DNA from: Terriglobia bacterium
GTDB lineage: Bacteria > Acidobacteriota > Thermoanaerobaculia > Thermoanaerobaculales > Thermoanaerobaculaceae
DNA: 64,000 bases
Assembly: GCA_020073245.1 (NCBI GenBank)
Contig: JAIQFQ010000014.1
Span: forward strand, 21,473 to 85,472
Reading direction: 5' to 3'
In this document: positions 31,193-39,634 of the stretch, piece after piece
Layout: each line of letters opens with the position of its first letter
Numbering within the stretch: position 1 is the stretch's first letter
Translations under genes and position numbers: made by a program
The notes under the pieces: generated by a model
The model's input: only the letters and a program-made list of their open reading frames with translations
Databases searched by the model: none
Told to the model about the DNA's origin: nothing

Positions 31193-31618
31193 TCAGTCGG
31201 CGGTGTGGGATGTCGGGGACATCGCGTTGTCGAGCGCCGCGAAGAAATCCTGGTACGGCTTCGGCTCGAGTATCGGCGCGTCCTCGTACTGCGCGTTCGC
31301 GCGGACCACGACCTGCTGCTTGCCCCGCGTCTCCACCGTGACGGTCATGCGCAAGGCGTACTTCTCGAGCCTCATGGCCGCAACCGATCCGACGGCGGAG
31401 TCAACCTTCTCGATCGCGAACCCAAGATCCTGAAGAGTCGCCATGACGGAACGAAGCACCTGCTCTCGGTTGCCGGTATCGAACGCACGTGCTTGTACAC
31501 TGGGCAGCTGCGTCCGGTCCGAGGCGGAGGCGGTCACCGCAGGCGCCGACACGCAACCTGCCAGCACACCAATCGCCGCGATGCCAACAACGCAAAGTGA
31601 GGTCTTGTGCACGTTCAT
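31193..31618 (-). CDS. Small lipoprotein, distal gene of a coupled pair
   Basis: 141 residues; signal peptide with lipobox LAGC (Cys22), so probably membrane-anchored. The mature part has VLRSVMATLQDLGFAIEKVDSAVGSV, which resembles the matching part of the upstream neighbour, suggesting paralogy. No family name recognised. ATGA overlap with the upstream gene. Confidence 0.8.
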   Translation of the reverse strand: MNVHKTSLCVVGIAAIGVLAGCVSAPAVTASASDRTQLPSVQARAFDTGNREQVLRSVMATLQDLGFAIEKVDSAVGSVAAMRLEKYALRMTVTVETRGKQQVVVRANAQYEDAPILEPKPYQDFFAALDNAMSPTSHTAD

Positions 31619-32160
31619 ATCTCTCGCGCCTCCACGGAGACGGCCTTCGAAAGCTTGTCGAAGAAGTCGAAGTAGACCTGGGGATCGACAACCGCCTCGC
31701 GCGCGGTCACCTCGTTCCGCGTATTCCAGATGATGAGCTGGAAGGTAACCCGGACAAGCTGGTTGTTGGGTTGATCCGCGGCTTGCGGTCTCACGAGGAT
31801 CGAGGCCCTGACAACCTGTTCCTTCGCAACCGGAGCCGCACCGCCGGCCAGGAGGGACCCGGTGGCCGGACTGGCGTCCTGTTGCGCGCTTCGTACGCTG
31901 CGCTTCTTCGAACCGACCACCAATCCCAGCTTCGTTTCGCTCTCGTCCACGTTGTATCCCAGGTCTCGAAGCACGCCTGCAACGCCGGCCACCAGCTTCG
32001 GCTCCTCGATCCCCGTGAACCGACGGGTCTCAAGCTGGCGATCCTGAAGGGACGAGGGGGTCAAGACCAGAGCATCCCTGGGGATGCTCGCAGCACAGCC
32101 GAGAACGAGGAGCGCCAGCGGCGAAAGTGCCAGCACTACACCACGAATCCGAAGTCTCAT
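31615..32160 (-). CDS. Lipoprotein, proximal gene of a coupled pair
   Basis: 181 residues from ATG 32160 behind AAGGAG; lipobox LVLGC (Cys near 23). Mature segment VLRDLGYNVDESETKLGLVVGSK matches the layout of the downstream lipoprotein. Function unknown; the pair probably acts together in the periplasm. Spacer 32161-32538 holds no gene; it must contain the divergent promoters of this pair and the Calx-beta gene. Confidence 0.8.
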   Translation of the reverse strand: MRLRIRGVVLALSPLALLVLGCAASIPRDALVLTPSSLQDRQLETRRFTGIEEPKLVAGVAGVLRDLGYNVDESETKLGLVVGSKKRSVRSAQQDASPATGSLLAGGAAPVAKEQVVRASILVRPQAADQPNNQLVRVTFQLIIWNTRNEVTAREAVVDPQVYFDFFDKLSKAVSVEAREI

Positions 32161-32538
32161 CCATATCTCCTTGAAGCGAGCCGCGTGGTCCGCGAGATCG
32201 CTCACCTTTCTGCCGTCGTAGAACGTGTTGATCGCTGCGAGAAATTGCAGTCCCGTCGAACGTGGACCTTAGCCTTGCGACGCAACAGATGTCAACATGA
32301 ACACTTCGGTATTGCCCGACGAATACGATCCCCTTGTGGTGGGCTCGTTGAGGTCGTGTACCTGGTGCTGATCGTCGATCTCGCCGTCGCGCGGGAGCGG
32401 TGATAACATTCCGACGTTGCTGGCAAACGAACGTCTCAGTTTCGGCGCGACACGCGATGGAAAGACTTCCGGTCACCCGAGTGATCGGCTCGGATTTTCC
32501 ACCCATCTAGCCTCGATGCCGCAGCCATTGGAGACGAC

Positions 32539-34872
32539 ATGGTGCTGAACATGACGCGGAGCCGCAATCGTCGGAGCCCGGTGGCTGCACTTGGCATGCT
32601 CATCGCTGCCTCGCTGACCGGATTTGCAGACGCTGAGGGTCTGGCCGCACTTAAACTGAACGGTGAGGTCGAAGTCCATCCCTGGATTGGGAGAACGCTC
32701 GGCGTCGCGAGTTCCGGCGGGGCATTTGCCACCTTCCACGGCCAGGTTAGCCGGGCGGATGCCCTTTTCGGGAGCACCGTTCCCGAATCCGACCGAACGG
32801 CCTCGCGGTCGTCGAGCGACCCGGCGGGCGCCTCGCCCGATCTCCCGGCGGCAACCGCCACTGTCGCGAACGATGCCGCCCAGACGTTCCTCACATTCAC
32901 GAGTGACCAGGGGGACTATGTCGGCCAGGGCCAGGCGTGGACATTGACCCCCGCCGACGGGACGATCACCGCCCCGGCCGCTGCCGGTAGCGTCGGAGTG
33001 CATTTCACGGGCTCGACGAGGTGGGACCTCTACTTTGCAGCGCCGGCAGGCTCTGCGCTCGTGCCTGGCATGTACGAGGGCGCGACCCGGGATGGATTCC
33101 AATCGCCGACAACACCGGGCCTGGAAATCAGTGGCGAAGGGCGCGGATGCAACACGCTCACCGGACGGTTCGTCGTCCTCGACGCACAGTACTCTCCGAC
33201 CGGAGACGTACAGAGTCTCGCGATCGACTTTGAGCAGCACTGCGAGGGGCTGCCCCCAGCGCTCTTCGGGTCGGTCCGCTTCAACTCGGTCGTCGCCGTC
33301 GAGCCTCGCATCTCGGTGGCGCCCGCCGCCGCGTACGAGGGCGACGGCGAGCCGGTCAGCCTCGGCTTCTGGGTGTCGCTCTCCGAGCGCGCCGGTGTGC
33401 CGGTGTCGGTCGACTATACGACGGTGGACCGGTCCGCGCACGCCGGCACCGACTACACGGCGGTGAGCGGCACCGTGACGTTCGCACCCGGGGTGACCGC
33501 GATCCAGGTGGGCGTTCCGGTGCTCGGCAACACGGTTGCCCAACCTGACCGCACGCTGGCGCTCTTGTTGAGCAACCCTACGGGCGCAGAGCTCGCGTCC
33601 GCGACGGCGACCGGCACCATCCTGGACGACGACGCGGGCAGGACGCTCCTCGCTTTCGACAGCGAAGTGGGGGACTGGGTCGGTCAGGGTCAGGCGTGGA
33701 CGCTGACGCCCCTCGACGGGCCGATCACGGCGTCAACCGGGAGCAATTCCGTCTCGGTGCAGTTCCGAGGCTCCGAGTGGTGGGAGCTCTACTTCGCGGC
33801 GCCGGGCGGAGCCGTGCTGGTACCCGGCGTCTACGAGGGCGCGACCCGGTGGGGTTTCCAGTCGCCGATCGGGCCAGGCCTTGACGTCAGCGGCGCCTCG
33901 CGCGGATGCAACACGCTGACCGGACGCTTCGTCGTTCTCGACGCGCAGTACTCCCTGACGGGCGCCCCTCAGAACCTCGCGATCGATTTCGAGCAGCACT
34001 GCGACGGCGTGCCCGCGGCGCTCTTCGGGTCGGTCCGCTTCAATTCGGTTGTCTCGGTCGAACCCCGCGTCTCGGTGGCGCCCGCCGCCGCGTACGAGGG
34101 CGACGGCGAGCCGGTCAGCCTCGGCTTCTGGGTCTCGCTCTCCGAGCGCGCCGGCGCGCCGGTGTCGGTCGACTACACGACGGTGGATCAATCCGCGCAC
34201 GCCGGCACCGACTATACGGCGGCGAGCGGCACCGTGACATTCGCGCCCGGGGTGACGGCGATCCGGGTCGACGTGCCGGTGCTCGGGAACACGGTGGCCC
34301 AACCGAGCCGCACGCTCGCGTTGTCGCTGAGCAATCCGGTGGGCGCCCCGCTCGCCTTCCCGACGGCGACCGGCACGGTCCTGGACGACGATGCCGCTCG
34401 GACGTTCCTCGTCTTCGACAGCGACCCGGGGGACTCCATCGGCGAGGGCCGGGCGTGGACGCTGGCGCCCCTCGACGGGAGGATCACGGTTTCGGCCGCC
34501 ACCGGCAGCGCCGGAGTGCATTTCTATGGTTCCACGTGGTGGGACCTCTACTTTGCAGCGCCGGCAGGCACTGCGCTCGCGCCTGGCTTGTACGAAGGCG
34601 CGACCCGGGATGGGTTCCAATCGCCGACAACACCGGGCCTGGAAATCAGTGGCGACGGCCGCGGCTGCAACACGCTCACCGGACGTTTCCTCGTCCTCGA
34701 CGCGCAGTACTCTCCGACCGGCGAGGTGCAGAGCCTCGCGATCGACTTCGAGCAGCATTGCGAGGGGCTTCCGCCGGCGCTCTTCGGGTCGGTCCGCTTC
34801 AACTCGATGCTCTCCGCGAACCCTCGCGGCACCTTCGAGCGGCATGCCCGGCGACATCTAGGCCGCATCTAA
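32539..34872 (+). CDS. Secreted Calx-beta tandem-repeat protein
   Basis: 777 residues with a signal peptide (LGMLIAASLTGFADA). After a short unique N-terminal region, a 253-residue unit repeats at exactly 759-bp steps (units begin near 32884, 33643, 34402). Each unit has a beta-rich module of about 135 residues (GQGQAWTL, CNTLTGRFVVLDAQYS, FEQHC with paired Cys) and a Calx-beta module (YEGDGEPVSLGFWVSLSER to GTDYTAVSGTVTFAPG). The third unit stops after the first module and ends in a short basic tail. Calx-beta modules bind calcium in other proteins; adhesion or matrix roles are possible. GGAG precedes the ATG. Confidence 0.85.
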   Translation: MVLNMTRSRNRRSPVAALGMLIAASLTGFADAEGLAALKLNGEVEVHPWIGRTLGVASSGGAFATFHGQVSRADALFGSTVPESDRTASRSSSDPAGASPDLPAATATVANDAAQTFLTFTSDQGDYVGQGQAWTLTPADGTITAPAAAGSVGVHFTGSTRWDLYFAAPAGSALVPGMYEGATRDGFQSPTTPGLEISGEGRGCNTLTGRFVVLDAQYSPTGDVQSLAIDFEQHCEGLPPALFGSVRFNSVVAVEPRISVAPAAAYEGDGEPVSLGFWVSLSERAGVPVSVDYTTVDRSAHAGTDYTAVSGTVTFAPGVTAIQVGVPVLGNTVAQPDRTLALLLSNPTGAELASATATGTILDDDAGRTLLAFDSEVGDWVGQGQAWTLTPLDGPITASTGSNSVSVQFRGSEWWELYFAAPGGAVLVPGVYEGATRWGFQSPIGPGLDVSGASRGCNTLTGRFVVLDAQYSLTGAPQNLAIDFEQHCDGVPAALFGSVRFNSVVSVEPRVSVAPAAAYEGDGEPVSLGFWVSLSERAGAPVSVDYTTVDQSAHAGTDYTAASGTVTFAPGVTAIRVDVPVLGNTVAQPSRTLALSLSNPVGAPLAFPTATGTVLDDDAARTFLVFDSDPGDSIGEGRAWTLAPLDGRITVSAATGSAGVHFYGSTWWDLYFAAPAGTALAPGLYEGATRDGFQSPTTPGLEISGDGRGCNTLTGRFLVLDAQYSPTGEVQSLAIDFEQHCEGLPPALFGSVRFNSMLSANPRGTFERHARRHLGRI
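32884..34811 (+). repeat. 759-bp in-frame tandem repeat, about 2.5 units
   Basis: Units starting at 32884, 33643 and 34402 are spaced by exactly 759 bp. Long stretches of the first two Calx-beta segments are nearly identical at DNA level (around 33305-33420 and 34075-34190), pointing to recent duplication or gene conversion. Confidence 0.85.
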
Positions 34873-34889
34873 TCGGGGCATGGGGTACG

Positions 34890-35169
34890 GCAGAGACGCG
34901 CAGAGGAGCAGAGGGGCTTAGGGGCAGAGGAGCTAAGAACGTTCGAAGGTTCCAAGGTTCGACGAAGAAGGGTAAAAGGTCAAACGCAAAAGGGCAAAGA
35001 GAAGAAACGACGCGAAACGGCGCGGCCTCTATCGGGTTGAGTCTTCCGTTTGACCTCTTCCGTTTCACGTTTGACTCGTCCTGCTTCATTGGGAACTTGC
35101 GGACATTCGGACCTGTGAACCTACGAACGGCTTCTGCTCCTCTGCTCCCCTGCTCCTCCGCGCCTCCGC
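34890..35169. repeat. Composite long inverted repeat made of three word families
   Basis: Left arm, in order: GCAGAGG words (34890-34935), GTTCGAAGGTTCC words (34937-34961), GGTCAAACG words (34974-35009). The right arm carries the same three families in mirror order on the opposite strand: CGTTTGACC (35047-35075), GGACCTGTGAACC (35100-35130), CCTCTGCTCC (35139-35169). The whole can fold as one hairpin with matching words paired. It lies between convergent genes. Confidence 0.75.
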
Positions 35170-35175
35170 AGATCC

Positions 35176-36000
35176 CTATTTGCGGAGAGCGTCCGAGGTG
35201 GTCTGCTTGATTTTTGCCCAATCGATCTGGGAGCCCCATGCGGAGTGCGGGATCGCGAACACGCCGAGCGTGACGATCGCCGCGGCGAGCACTGTACCCC
35301 GCGCCCGGCGCCCGCCGCGGAGAGCCCACACCGCGAGGATCCAGGCCAGCACCGCGAGCAGGGTCTTGTTGTCGGTGAGGTCCCACCCGTACGGTGCGCC
35401 CGCCCACCACTCGCCGAATGCGAACTTCTGCACGGCGGGTCCCAGCATGAACCCGCCGACGACGAACGACGCCAGGGCGGCCCGGGCACAGCGCCGTGGC
35501 GTCCCGTCGGATGCGAGCGCCTCGATCCCGGCCCGCGAAGCGAAGAGCAGTCCCAGGAACATCGCCGTAATGTGGGGGATCAGGATCCACGGCGGAACGT
35601 CGCCCCTGAAGCGGGTGATCGCCGGCCGCCGAGGGAAGATGGCCTGTTCGTCCCCGTGCCGCAGCCGCACCTGGTATTCGAGCTTCCCCGCCGCGGGCTG
35701 CTTCGGGAGGGTCGTGTGCAGATCCTGCCCCTCGCGCTGCAGCTCCGTGATCTGCCAGGGGTCGGAGGTCGGGTACCGACGCCACACGACCTCGCCGCTC
35801 ACGCCGGCGTCGGGAGCCCGGACCGTGATCGGCTGGTCCGAGGCGATGCCGTGCGAGCGCTGGAGGGTCATCGCGATACGCTGACCCCCGATCGACACCG
35901 TCCCGCGCGCCGGGTACGTCGGCCCGCTCACGCGCTGCCATACGAGCGAGCCGAGGGTGATCGCCACAGCAAGCGCCCAGCGGCACGCCGTACCAGTCAC
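35176..36000 (-). CDS. Membrane protein, coupled to yitT-like gene
   Basis: 274 residues. An N-terminal hydrophobic segment (about 6-24), a beta-rich extracytoplasmic part (about 30-145, PWQITELQREGQDLHTTLP), then four membrane segments (about 150-260). GTG start overlaps the stop of the YitT-like gene (GTGA). Not recognised; looks like an integral protein with a periplasmic head. Confidence 0.7.
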   Translation of the reverse strand: MTGTACRWALAVAITLGSLVWQRVSGPTYPARGTVSIGGQRIAMTLQRSHGIASDQPITVRAPDAGVSGEVVWRRYPTSDPWQITELQREGQDLHTTLPKQPAAGKLEYQVRLRHGDEQAIFPRRPAITRFRGDVPPWILIPHITAMFLGLLFASRAGIEALASDGTPRRCARAALASFVVGGFMLGPAVQKFAFGEWWAGAPYGWDLTDNKTLLAVLAWILAVWALRGGRRARGTVLAAAIVTLGVFAIPHSAWGSQIDWAKIKQTTSDALRK

Positions 36001-36881
36001 AGCGCCTCCTCTCCGGCGTGGGGCGCGAAACCCTCCCCCAGTACCTCTTGCGCCGGCGTGATCGCGACGAACGCGGCTCGGTCGACGTGCGCCACGAGCC
36101 TCTTGAGACGGCCGACCTCGTGCGGGGTCACGACGACGTACAGCACCGGCCGTTCCTCACCCGTGTAGCCGCCCTGCCCGTGCAGCACCGTGACCCCGCG
36201 GCCGAGCTTCCCGAGCACGGCCTCGCGCACGGCGTCGGGTTTCTGGCTGATGATCAGCGCGGCGCGCGCCGCGGAGAATCCTGTCTGAACCACATCGAGC
36301 ACGCGGGCCGACACGAACGCGAGCGCCAGGGCGACCATCACGGCCTCGGCGCCGAAGAGAAACGCGGCCCCGGCGAAGATCGCGACGTTCATGGCGAGAA
36401 GCGCCTGCCCGATCCCCACCCCCAGGTACCGGTGGGCGAGCCTGGCCAGGATGTCGGTGCCGCCCGTCGTCCCCCGTCCCCGGAACACCAGGCCCATGCC
36501 GAAGCCGTCAAGGAGACCTCCGTAGCAGATGACCAGCAGGCGGTCGTGCGTCGGAGGCACCAGGAACGGCGCCGTGAGGTCGATGCCTATCGAGAGCACC
36601 ATCACGGACACCACCGTGCGCACGAAGAAACGGATCCCGCCGGCGAACCGCCAGCCAAGCCAGAGCAGCGGCAGGTTGAGCAGCAGCACCACCATGCCGA
36701 CAGGAGTTTTGAACAGGTGGTGCGCGATGATCGAGAGGCCAGTGACGCCACCGGAGACCACGTTGTTGGGCACGAAGAAGAGGTTCGTGCCGGCCGCGAC
36801 CATGAGAGAGCCGGCGATGATCTGGGCGTAGTCGAACGCAACGCCCCACCGTCCCGTCGGTGCCACGACCGGCAGTTTCAT
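35997..36881 (-). CDS. YitT family membrane protein
   Basis: 294 residues from ATG 36881. Five to six membrane segments; GTNLFFVPNNVVSGGVTGLSII and GRGTTGGTDILARL are family signatures; C-terminal soluble DUF2179-like domain (ALIISQKPDAVREAV and VLHGQGGYTGEERPVLYVVV). Family function is not established. No clear Shine-Dalgarno, so the start is tentative. Confidence 0.88.
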   Translation of the reverse strand: MKLPVVAPTGRWGVAFDYAQIIAGSLMVAAGTNLFFVPNNVVSGGVTGLSIIAHHLFKTPVGMVVLLLNLPLLWLGWRFAGGIRFFVRTVVSVMVLSIGIDLTAPFLVPPTHDRLLVICYGGLLDGFGMGLVFRGRGTTGGTDILARLAHRYLGVGIGQALLAMNVAIFAGAAFLFGAEAVMVALALAFVSARVLDVVQTGFSAARAALIISQKPDAVREAVLGKLGRGVTVLHGQGGYTGEERPVLYVVVTPHEVGRLKRLVAHVDRAAFVAITPAQEVLGEGFAPHAGEEAL

Positions 36882-36966
36882 GGGGTTGCATGGTGTCACG
36901 AAGCCGCGGCGTTGCCAAGCTTTGCCGTTCGCTGGGCTTTTGCTACCCTCTTCCCCGGAGGGCGCC

Positions 36967-37260
36967 ATGCTCGAAGCAGTGGTCCTGATCAACGTCAAGC
37001 CGGGCCAGCTCCACGTCGTGGCGGATGCGCTGCTGGAGCGGGAGGGAGTCCACGAGCTGTACTCGGTTGCGGGCGCCTACGATCTCGTTGCGGTCCTGCG
37101 CACCTCCCGCAACGAGCGGCTCGAGGAGTTGGTGACAGGCGAGATCGCCGCCCTCCCGGGCGTCGAGCGAACGACGACGCTGGTCGCGTTCCGCTGCCTC
37201 TCCCGCCGCGAGGCCGACGGCACGTTCTCGGTCGGTTTCGACCCCAAATCCGCCGGGTAG
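36967..37260 (+). CDS. Stand-alone Lrp/AsnC ligand-binding (RAM) domain protein
   Basis: 97 residues: MLEAVVLINVKPGQ, then VAGAYDLVAVLRT and VERTTTLVAF, the alpha-beta sandwich that binds amino acids in Lrp regulators. There is no DNA-binding helix-turn-helix. ATG at 36967 follows GGAGG by 5 nt. May bind a small ligand or modulate a full-length Lrp elsewhere. Spacer 37261-37447 shows no gene. Confidence 0.88.
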   Translation: MLEAVVLINVKPGQLHVVADALLEREGVHELYSVAGAYDLVAVLRTSRNERLEELVTGEIAALPGVERTTTLVAFRCLSRREADGTFSVGFDPKSAG

Positions 37261-37447
37261 GCACCGGGGCTATCTGTCCGCAACGCCCGGCACCCGACTC
37301 GGCCTCTCCCGGTGTTCTGAGCGTGGCGACTGCTGCCCGCAGGTTGCCCGCCCAGGAAGACGGCCTGCTGACACCGCCACCCAAGGAACTCCCTCTGTGT
37401 TTGGCGATGGTCTCTGAACTGGTCCATAATATGGTCTGGAGGGCGTC

Positions 37448-37702
37448 ATGACCACGGTGCCTTTGTCGGAAGCGAAGACCCACCTCGCGCGCCTGCTCGC
37501 GGAGGTCGAGAACCTCGGCGAGGGCGTGACGATCACGAGGTCCGGCCGCCCCGCCGGCGTGCTCCTGTCGATCGACGAGTACGAGGGGTTGATCGAGACG
37601 CTTGACATCCTGGCGGACGGAAAGCTGATGACCTCGCTGCGCAAGGGCCTGCGCGACGCGGAGGCAGGGCGCACCGCCGGGGACGACGAGGTCTGGCGGT
37701 GA
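37448..37702 (+). CDS. Phd/YefM-type antitoxin
   Basis: 84 residues; N-terminal TTVPLSEAKTHLARLLAEVE and RSGRPAGVLLSIDEYEGL form the Phd/YefM DNA-binding fold; the C-terminal tail would wrap the toxin. Stop overlaps the toxin GTG start. Probably autorepressed. Confidence 0.9.
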   Translation: MTTVPLSEAKTHLARLLAEVENLGEGVTITRSGRPAGVLLSIDEYEGLIETLDILADGKLMTSLRKGLRDAEAGRTAGDDEVWR

Positions 37703-37974
37703 CGTGGGAGTTGCGGTACACCCAGACGGCGGCGAGGGCGATCCGGAAGCTCGACCCCCAGATCAAGGCCAGGGTCCGCGCCGCTCTCGACGCGCTACGT
37801 GAGGACCCGCAACGCGGCAAGCCCCTTCAGCTCACGCTCAAGGGGCTGTACTCCTGGCGCACCGGCGACTGGCGCATCGTCTACCGCATCGAGGCCGAAC
37901 GCATCGAGATCCTCGTCGTCACCGTCGGCCACCGCCGCGAGGTCTACGAGCGCGTCCGCGAGCTCCTCCGCTAG
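37699..37974 (+). CDS. RelE/ParE-type toxin
   Basis: 91 residues; YTQTAARAIRKLDPQIKARV and LYSWRTGDWRIVYRIE, followed by VVTVGHRREVYER. The RelE fold with Arg and His positions suits ribosome-dependent mRNA cleavage, though ParE-like action cannot be excluded. GTG start overlaps the antitoxin stop by 4 nt. Confidence 0.9.
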   Translation: MTWELRYTQTAARAIRKLDPQIKARVRAALDALREDPQRGKPLQLTLKGLYSWRTGDWRIVYRIEAERIEILVVTVGHRREVYERVRELLR

Positions 37975-37996
37975 CTGTCGGTTTCGCACCCAACAC

Positions 37997-38072
37997 TTCA
38001 GCTACTTGCGTGCCAGGCACTTCCTCTGCTTCGCCCACAGGGCATCACAAGAAGGTGAGATAGTGATACCTC
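37997..38072 (+). repeat. Two dispersed repeats at the IS110 left flank
   Basis: 37997-38020 is a copy of the dispersed repeat beginning TTCAGCTACTTGCG (here ending TGCCAGGCAC). 38054-38071 is a copy of the second family, GGTGAGATAGTGATACCT, directly abutting the IS element. Confidence 0.6.
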
Positions 38073-38088
38073 TATGAGTAGGTCGGTC

Positions 38089-38368
38089 GAGTCAAGCCTA
38101 GCCTCCTCCCCTCGGTGAGTCGTTGATCTGCCGTGGCCTCGGTTGGAAGCGTGCGCCGCGCATCAACCGTCTATTCGCACTCGTCATGGCTATCTGCAGC
38201 CGCCGGTGCATGCTTGGGTTCGGTGAGGCGGGGGGCGCTCCCATCAGGTACGCGAGCTGACGAGCGCGACTCGGCTCGCTGCCCCAGGTATCACACGGAG
38301 TCGCCCCACCGATGCAGTGCGCCACGTTGCTCACCCTCCGAGGTCGGTCTCTTTCGCCTCCTTCCATC
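38089..38368 (-). ncRNA. Candidate IS1111-type guide (bridge/seek) RNA region
   Basis: The 280 bp downstream of the transposase carry no gene. In IS1111-group elements the structured RNA that guides target choice comes from this 3' non-coding region; in the IS110 group proper it is upstream, which here is only about 95 bp. Placement rests on that family rule; the RNA structure was not modelled. Confidence 0.4.
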
Positions 38369-39394
38369 TCATGCGGCTGCAGCGATCTCCGGCCGCAGAG
38401 CCTGGTAATCCTCGCCTGTCACCCACAGCCGGTGCAGGAGCACGGCCAGCTTGCGGGCCAGCGCCACCACCGCCTTCTTCTTGCCGATCCGCCCGGCCAG
38501 CTGCTCGGCCCAGCGCTTGAGCTCCGTCTCCTGGCGGCTGCGCAGACAGCCGTGCGCAGCCTGGACGAGCAGCCGGCGCATCTCGCCGTCACCGTGCCGG
38601 GTGATGGACCCGAAGTGCGAGCGCTCCGCCGACTCGCGCATCCGGGGCCGCAGGCCGAGGAAGCTCGCGACATCGCGACTGGTGCGGAATCGGCTCGGGT
38701 CCTCGATGCACAGCACGTAGGAGAGGGCGACCAGCGGTCCGATCCCCGGCACCTGCTGGAAGCGCGCCACCTCCGGAAACGACCGCTCCACCTCCGCCAC
38801 CTCGCCGTCGAGCGCCCGGACCTTCTCGTCGAGCTCGAGGGCGGTGGCGACCAACGGCGCCACCAGGGCGCACAACTCCTCGGGCACCTTCCCGGTGGTC
38901 AAGGCCCGGGCCAAGCGCTCCGGCCGCCGGCCTGGCACGCGGTAGCCGAACGAGCGCAGCAGTCCGCTGCTGGTATTCAGGCAGGCGGTCCGGCTGTTGA
39001 CCAGGGTGCGGCGCACCCGCAGCATCCCCCGCAGCCGTTGGGTCTCCTCGCGGCGATGCCGGATCGGGCAGAGCAGCGCCGGGTCCATGCGCACCAGCCT
39101 GGCCAGCGCCTCCGCGTCCACCCGGTCGTTCTTCAAGGTGCTCTCCGCAATCAGCCGCACCCGCTGGGCGTTGGCCACGATGACCTCGTGGCCGAGCCCT
39201 GCCAAGATTCGCCCGACCCAGGGCGAGAGCCCCGACGCTTCGATGCAGATGCGCATCGGCGCCCGACCCCCGAACCACCGCACGAACGACCTCTCGGTGG
39301 TTGGGATCTTGGCGAGCTCGCTGGTCTCGCCGGACTCCTCCACCACGCAGACCTCACTCGACTTCAGGTGTAGGTCAATGCCACAATTCTCCAC
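38369..39394 (-). CDS. IS110-family transposase (DEDD, serine-tip)
   Basis: 341 residues, family size. RuvC-like N-terminal domain with Asp7 (CGIDLHLKS), Glu52 (CIEASG), Asp90 and Asp93 (KNDRVDAEALARL). C-terminal Transposase_20 domain: QVPGIGPLVALSYVL, FLGLRPR and GDGEMRRLLVQAAHG; the catalytic serine of the Tnp domain lies in the C-terminal half. Intact, so the element may be active. Confidence 0.95.
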   Translation of the reverse strand: MENCGIDLHLKSSEVCVVEESGETSELAKIPTTERSFVRWFGGRAPMRICIEASGLSPWVGRILAGLGHEVIVANAQRVRLIAESTLKNDRVDAEALARLVRMDPALLCPIRHRREETQRLRGMLRVRRTLVNSRTACLNTSSGLLRSFGYRVPGRRPERLARALTTGKVPEELCALVAPLVATALELDEKVRALDGEVAEVERSFPEVARFQQVPGIGPLVALSYVLCIEDPSRFRTSRDVASFLGLRPRMRESAERSHFGSITRHGDGEMRRLLVQAAHGCLRSRQETELKRWAEQLAGRIGKKKAVVALARKLAVLLHRLWVTGEDYQALRPEIAAAA

Positions 39395-39634
39395 GGTCGG
39401 TCTCCCTTCGTCCTTGGGCCTCGAGCCCGTACGGGTTATATGGCGAGCTCTACGCTACGCCGCAAACCGGGAGACCGACCTACTCATACAATCAGGTACC
39501 GATGCGGTTTCGCGGCGTTCGTGGCGCTTGTCGTGGCCGGAACGCGCAGGCGACCGGTACTCGCCGTCCTGGTCTCAGCCAGCGCGCTCGTTCAGGACTC
39601 GTTTATGGGCCCTGCGTTCTGGTCTTCTCCGCGC

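Larger units (their letters stand above)
38073..39495 (-). mobile_element. IS110-family element, IS1111-type
   Basis: A 16-bp inverted repeat, TATGAGTAGGTCGGTC at 38073-38088, recurs inverted at 39473-39488. Seven extra bases (39489-39495) lie outside the repeat on the transposase-proximal side, matching the subterminal repeats described for the IS1111 group. The flanks, GTGATACCTC on the left and GTACCGATGCG on the right, are joined without an element at 45264-45300, giving the empty site. One transposase gene and a long downstream non-coding region. Confidence 0.8.
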
